64,000 bases of DNA from assembly GCF_012328925.1 (NCBI RefSeq), contig NZ_JAAXLS010000005.1:1-64000 (forward strand), written 5' to 3'. The position numbers and the translations under genes are program-made. This document shows, in pieces, positions 60,847-64,000 of this stretch (position 1 is its first letter; each line of letters opens with the position of its first letter). The notes under the pieces were generated by a model. It searched no databases and was not told where the DNA came from. It was given only the letters and a program-made list of their open reading frames with translations. This DNA is from Amycolatopsis acididurans. Lineage in GTDB: Bacteria; Actinomycetota; Actinomycetes; Mycobacteriales; Pseudonocardiaceae.

Positions 60847-61797
60847 GTGGTGTTGCCCACCATCGCAGTTCTCGCAGGCGGGCTTTCGCACGAGCGCGAT
60901 GTCTCCCTGCGTTCCGGCCGTCGGCTTTCCGCCGCCCTGCGCGGGCAGGGCCTGACGGTCGAGGAATGGGACACCGACGCGGGGCTGCTCGACCGGTTGC
61001 GCAATCAGCGCCCGGACGCCGCGGTCGTCGCGCTGCACGGTGGTGAGGGCGAGAACGGCTCGGTGCAGACCGTGTTGGAGATGCTGAAGGTGCCCTACGT
61101 GGGCACCAGCTCGCAGGGCTGCCGCCGGGCTTGGGACAAGCCGACCGCGAAGGCGCTGCTGGCGCAGGCGGGGTACTCGACGCCCGACTGGGTGGTGCTG
61201 CCGCACAGCACCTTCCGCGAACTCGGCGCGCAGGGCGTGCTCGACGCGATCGTCGATCATCTCGGGCTGCCGCTGATTCTCAAGCCGGACCAGGGCGGGT
61301 CGGCGTTGGGCGCGCAGGTGGTGCGTGACGCGGCCGAGCTTCCCGCGGCGATGGTCGCCTGCTTCGCCTACGGGGACACCGTTCTGGCCGAGCAGTACAT
61401 CGAGGGCGTCGAGGTCGCGGTCGCCGTCGTCGAGCGGGATGGTGGGCCGCAGGCGCTGCCTGCCGTGGAGATCGTTCCGGAGAGCGGCGTCTACGACTAC
61501 ACGTCGCGCTACACCGCGGGACTGACGGACTTCTTCGCGCCGGCACGACTGTCGGAGGCGGCGGCGAAGGCGGTCGGGGAGCTGGCGGTCGCGGCGCACC
61601 GGCTGCTGGGCCTGCGCGACATCTCACGCACGGACGCGATCGTCGCCGCCGACGGCACGGTCCAGTTCCTCGAAGTGAACTCGTCGCCCGGTCTCACCGA
61701 GACGTCGACCGTCCCGATGGCGATCGAGACCTCCGGCGCCTCACTCGGCGAGGTGTTCGCCGATCTGGTCAACCGCGCCATCGCTCGCGAGGCCTGA
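60847..61797 (+). CDS. D-alanine-D-alanine ligase family protein
   Basis: A 316-residue ATP-grasp enzyme. IAVLAGGLSHERDVSLRSGR (N-terminal Ddl motif), ALHGGEGENGSVQ, VPYVGTSSQGCRRAWDKPTA, LILKPDQGGSALGAQVV and the metal-binding FLEVNSSPGLTETST are Ddl-like. Some positions differ from canonical Ddl (ISRTDAIV where ARVDF is usual), so it may be a paralogue with another dipeptide specificity. GTG start with AGGGAG upstream. It lies 30 bp after the aminotransferase gene, so the two may act together. Confidence 0.85.
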   Translation: MVLPTIAVLAGGLSHERDVSLRSGRRLSAALRGQGLTVEEWDTDAGLLDRLRNQRPDAAVVALHGGEGENGSVQTVLEMLKVPYVGTSSQGCRRAWDKPTAKALLAQAGYSTPDWVVLPHSTFRELGAQGVLDAIVDHLGLPLILKPDQGGSALGAQVVRDAAELPAAMVACFAYGDTVLAEQYIEGVEVAVAVVERDGGPQALPAVEIVPESGVYDYTSRYTAGLTDFFAPARLSEAAAKAVGELAVAAHRLLGLRDISRTDAIVAADGTVQFLEVNSSPGLTETSTVPMAIETSGASLGEVFADLVNRAIAREA

Positions 61798-61806
61798 TCT
61801 CACGTT

Positions 61807-61904
61807 CGAAGGCCCCCTTCGCACCGTGAACTGCTCCCCGGAAGTTGGACTGAAAATTCAGTTCCAGCTTTCGGGGAGCAGTTCACCGCGAAGGGGGCCT
61901 TTCG
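61807..61904. repeat. Long imperfect palindrome, probable bidirectional terminator
   Basis: Two ~48-nt arms (about 61807-61854 and 61858-61904) match as reverse complements with only a few mismatches; blocks include GAAGGCCCCCTTCGC and GTGAACTGCTCCCCG. It lies between the convergent ligase and parB genes. Such long intergenic palindromes appear to be a genome-wide element in relatives, but that needs a search. Confidence 0.8.
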
Positions 61905-61935
61905 CTATTCATCACCGTGACGAAACGACCTGGTG

Positions 61936-62937
61936 TCATTCATCATCGGTCAGCGGTGTCCGATTTGCCGCTTCCGGCGCCATGAGCGACACAATTCGCT
62001 CCAGGTCGTCCACCGAACCGAACTCGACGACGATGCGGCCCTTGCGACGACCGAGATCGACCTTCACGCGAGTGTCGAAGGTGTCCGACAGACGAGTGGC
62101 CAAATCCTGAAGACCGGGGGACTGCATCGCCTTGCGCGGCTGCGCCTTCGGCTTGGCAGGAGCCTCGCTCTTCTTGAGCGTGACCGCCTCCTCCGTGGCA
62201 CGCACCGACAGGCCTTCCGCCACGATCCGGGCCGCGAGGTCTTCCTGCGCCTCCGCCTCCTCCAGCGACAGGAGAGCGCGGGCGTGTCCGGCCGAGAGCA
62301 CACCGGCGGCCACTCGCCGCTGCACGGGAAGCGGCAGCTTCAGCAGCCGGATGGTGTTGGTGATGACCGGACGGCTGCGGCCGATCCGTCCGGCGAGCTC
62401 CTCATGGGTCACCTCGAACTCGTCGAGCAGCTGCTGATACGCGGCCGCCTCTTCGAGCGGGTTCAGCTGAACGCGGTGGATGTTCTCCAGCAATGCGTCG
62501 CGCAGCATCGCCTCGTCGGCGGTCTGACGGACGATCGCGGGGATCGTCTCCAGCTCCGCCTGCTGCGACGCCCGCAGCCGGCGCTCGCCCATGACGAGCT
62601 CGTACTCGTCACCCGGCAGCTCGCGCACGACGATCGGCTGCATGAGCCCGAACTCGCGGATCGAGTGTTCGAGTTCGGCGAGTGCATCCTCGTCGAAGAC
62701 CTGGCGCGGCTGCTTCGGGTTGGGCTTGATCGCGCTGAGGGGGACCTCGCGATAGACCGCGCCCGCCACTTCGCCGCCGTGGGGCTGGACGGAACTGTTG
62801 GCCGCGAACCAGTCCTTGTCGCCGTTGCGCGTGGACGTCTCGGTCTTCACCTCCACCGTCGCGCCCTCGGCGACCGTGGGTCCGGTGGGGATCAGCGCCG
62901 CCAGGCCGCGGCCGAGTCCCCCTCTGCGCTCGGTCAT
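61936..62937 (-). CDS. parB: Chromosome partitioning protein ParB
   Basis: A 333-residue CTP-dependent DNA clamp that loads at parS. N-terminal basic segment ([11 protein letters not shown]), ParB/Srx domain with the CTP-binding motif region [11 protein letters not shown], helix-turn-helix ([20 protein letters not shown]) and C-terminal dimerisation domain ([20 protein letters not shown]). Corresponds to Rv3917c. ATG overlaps the parA stop (ATGA). Confidence 0.97.
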   Translation of the reverse strand: MTERRGGLGRGLAALIPTGPTVAEGATVEVKTETSTRNGDKDWFAANSSVQPHGGEVAGAVYREVPLSAIKPNPKQPRQVFDEDALAELEHSIREFGLMQPIVVRELPGDEYELVMGERRLRASQQAELETIPAIVRQTADEAMLRDALLENIHRVQLNPLEEAAAYQQLLDEFEVTHEELAGRIGRSRPVITNTIRLLKLPLPVQRRVAAGVLSAGHARALLSLEEAEAQEDLAARIVAEGLSVRATEEAVTLKKSEAPAKPKAQPRKAMQSPGLQDLATRLSDTFDTRVKVDLGRRKGRIVVEFGSVDDLERIVSLMAPEAANRTPLTDDE

Positions 62938-63836
62938 AGTGTTCCGCTCCTCGATCCGTTGGTGCTACCGCGTTCGGCGATCTCCCGCGCCGCGTCGACG
63001 TAACTCATGGCGCCACGTGAACCCGGGTCGTACGCCAGCACGGTCTGGCCGTAGCTGGGTGCTTCCGAGACCTTCACGTTGCGCGGGATGACCGTCTTCA
63101 ACACGGTGTCGCCGAAGTGCCCCCGCACCTCGGCGGTCACCTGGTCGGCCAGCTTGGTCCGGCCGTCGTACATCGTGAGCAGGATCGTGGAGACCGCCAG
63201 CCCCGGGTTGAGGTGCTTCTGCACGAGGTCGATGTTGCTGAGGAGCTGACCGAGTCCTTCCAGCGCGTAGTACTCGCACTGGATCGGGATCAGCACCTCG
63301 CGGGCGGCCACCATCGCGTTCACCGTGAGCAGGCCGAGCGAGGGCGGGCAGTCGATGAAGACGTAGTCGACGCCGACCTGATCGATCGCCTCGGAGGAGA
63401 GTGCCTCCTTGAGGCGGGACTCCCGGTTGGGCATCTCCACCAGTTCGATCTCGGCACCGGCGAGGTCGATCGTGGCGGGAACGCACAGGAGGTTGGGGGA
63501 CTGCTCGGACACGGCGGCCGCGTCCGCGAGGGACACCTCACCGAGAAGCACCTCGTAGACGGACGGGGTGCCGGAACGGTGGTCGACGTTGAGCGCCGTG
63601 CTCGCGTTGCCCTGCGGGTCGAGGTCGATCACCAGCGTCTTGAGTCCGTGGACCGCGAGCGCTGCCGCCAGGTTGACCGCACTGGTGGTCTTGCCGACGC
63701 CACCCTTCTGGTTGGCCACGGTCAGCACCCGCCGACGGTCGGGCCGCGGGAGCATGTTGGGTTCGGGATGCAGAACGCGCGCCGCGCGCTCGGCTTCTTC
63801 GGCGATGGGGGTCCAGTCTGACGAAGGCGGGGTCAC
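62934..63836 (-). CDS. parA: Chromosome partitioning ATPase ParA (Soj)
   Basis: A 300-residue deviant Walker ATPase that segregates ParB-parS complexes. Walker [15 protein letters not shown], switch motifs [13 protein letters not shown] and [13 protein letters not shown], and C-terminal [19 protein letters not shown]. The GTG at 63836 has GAGAGGTGG 7 nt upstream; GTG 63848, four codons earlier, is an alternative. The parS site lies about 50 bp upstream. gidB is expected just beyond the window edge. Confidence 0.97.
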   Translation of the reverse strand: MTPPSSDWTPIAEEAERAARVLHPEPNMLPRPDRRRVLTVANQKGGVGKTTSAVNLAAALAVHGLKTLVIDLDPQGNASTALNVDHRSGTPSVYEVLLGEVSLADAAAVSEQSPNLLCVPATIDLAGAEIELVEMPNRESRLKEALSSEAIDQVGVDYVFIDCPPSLGLLTVNAMVAAREVLIPIQCEYYALEGLGQLLSNIDLVQKHLNPGLAVSTILLTMYDGRTKLADQVTAEVRGHFGDTVLKTVIPRNVKVSEAPSYGQTVLAYDPGSRGAMSYVDAAREIAERGSTNGSRSGTL

Positions 63837-63885
63837 CGGCCGAGCCACCTCTCTGGTATCGACGCTTGAACCGCGCGGCGGCGCG

Positions 63886-63899
63886 GTTTCACGTGGAAC
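63886..63899. other. parS centromere site
   Basis: GTTTCACGTGGAAC matches the 14-bp core of bacterial parS (GTTTCACGTGAAAC) at 13 of 14 positions. Its place directly upstream of parA is usual. Confidence 0.92.
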
Positions 63900-64000
63900 A
63901 TGGCCATCTTTTCATCCCGCTCGCTTTGACTGCGCGCGGACTCGTTCGACAATCACAACTGTCGTGGGCGTCTCGAGAAGAGCGGTCCCACACTCGGAGA

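Noticed and set aside
1-64000. tRNA, rRNA, insertion sequences or prophage genes
   Set aside because: I looked for tRNA-like arms, transposase motifs and integrase signatures on both strands and saw none.

Overview
The window is a GC-rich (about 70%) actinobacterial chromosome segment. Gene order and content point to the Pseudonocardiaceae (Amycolatopsis-like). The evidence is a mixture of mycobacterial-style genes (DUF5318, cwlM, sigM with its anti-sigma factor, EspG/PPE-like proteins, a TNT-like domain), Streptomyces-style features (chaplin-like secreted repeats, a DasR-type site at ptsI) and the order dnaB ... cca-nudix-murJ-sigM-trxB-trxA-cwlM-parB-parA all on one side of the origin. The taxon is an inference from content; no rRNA is present.

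Layout. 1-3.3 kb: a converging 22-bp repeat array, a TetR regulator with its likely operator, ino1 with an upstream PadR gene, and a DUF5318 protein. 3.4-12.9 kb: ponA, a GT87-like membrane protein, endonuclease IV, three tandem membrane-anchored exported proteins of unknown function, then the ribosomal/replication operon rpsF-ssb-rpsR-rplI with a clear terminator. 13-16.2 kb: an orphan ESX-type substrate/chaperone operon (small helical protein, DUF3558 lipoprotein, WxG/PPE-like protein, EspG-like protein). 16.2-18 kb: a DnaA-box-rich 450-bp region followed by dnaB. 18-21.2 kb: small metabolic genes (DHFR-like protein, zinc-ribbon protein, alpha/beta hydrolase, tautomerase, DODA-type dioxygenase).

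21.2-28.3 kb is the most unusual part. Six consecutive minus-strand genes encode only exported, low-complexity or repeat proteins: a 1024-residue chaplin-like repeat protein, three proteins built from one to three copies of a ~50-residue module (TGADYVNAWNQ ... SAWAGxIPSIVQGA), and two proteins sharing a C-terminal QPGVTPD tail. This looks like a dedicated cell-surface system that I cannot assign to a named family.

28.4-39.7 kb: an AI-2E-family transporter, a two-component system, a DUF1707 protein, ptsI with a DasR-type (dre) operator over its start codon, a ribokinase-like gene, a possible structured RNA, a TetR gene, leuS, an SdpI-like protein and YqgE. 40-45.7 kb: an MFS transporter, two TNT-toxin-related proteins and an orphan histidine kinase. 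45.7-63.9 kb: the conserved origin-proximal block cca, nudix, DUF6049, murJ, a pseudokinase (fused to MurJ in mycobacteria, separate here), sigM and its anti-sigma factor, trxB, trxA, cwlM, a GNAT protein, an aminotransferase, a D-Ala-D-Ala ligase-like gene, parB, parA and a parS site. The chromosomal origin should lie just beyond the right edge. Many genes have a TAnnnT -10 box 6-8 nt before the start codon, implying widespread leaderless mRNAs.
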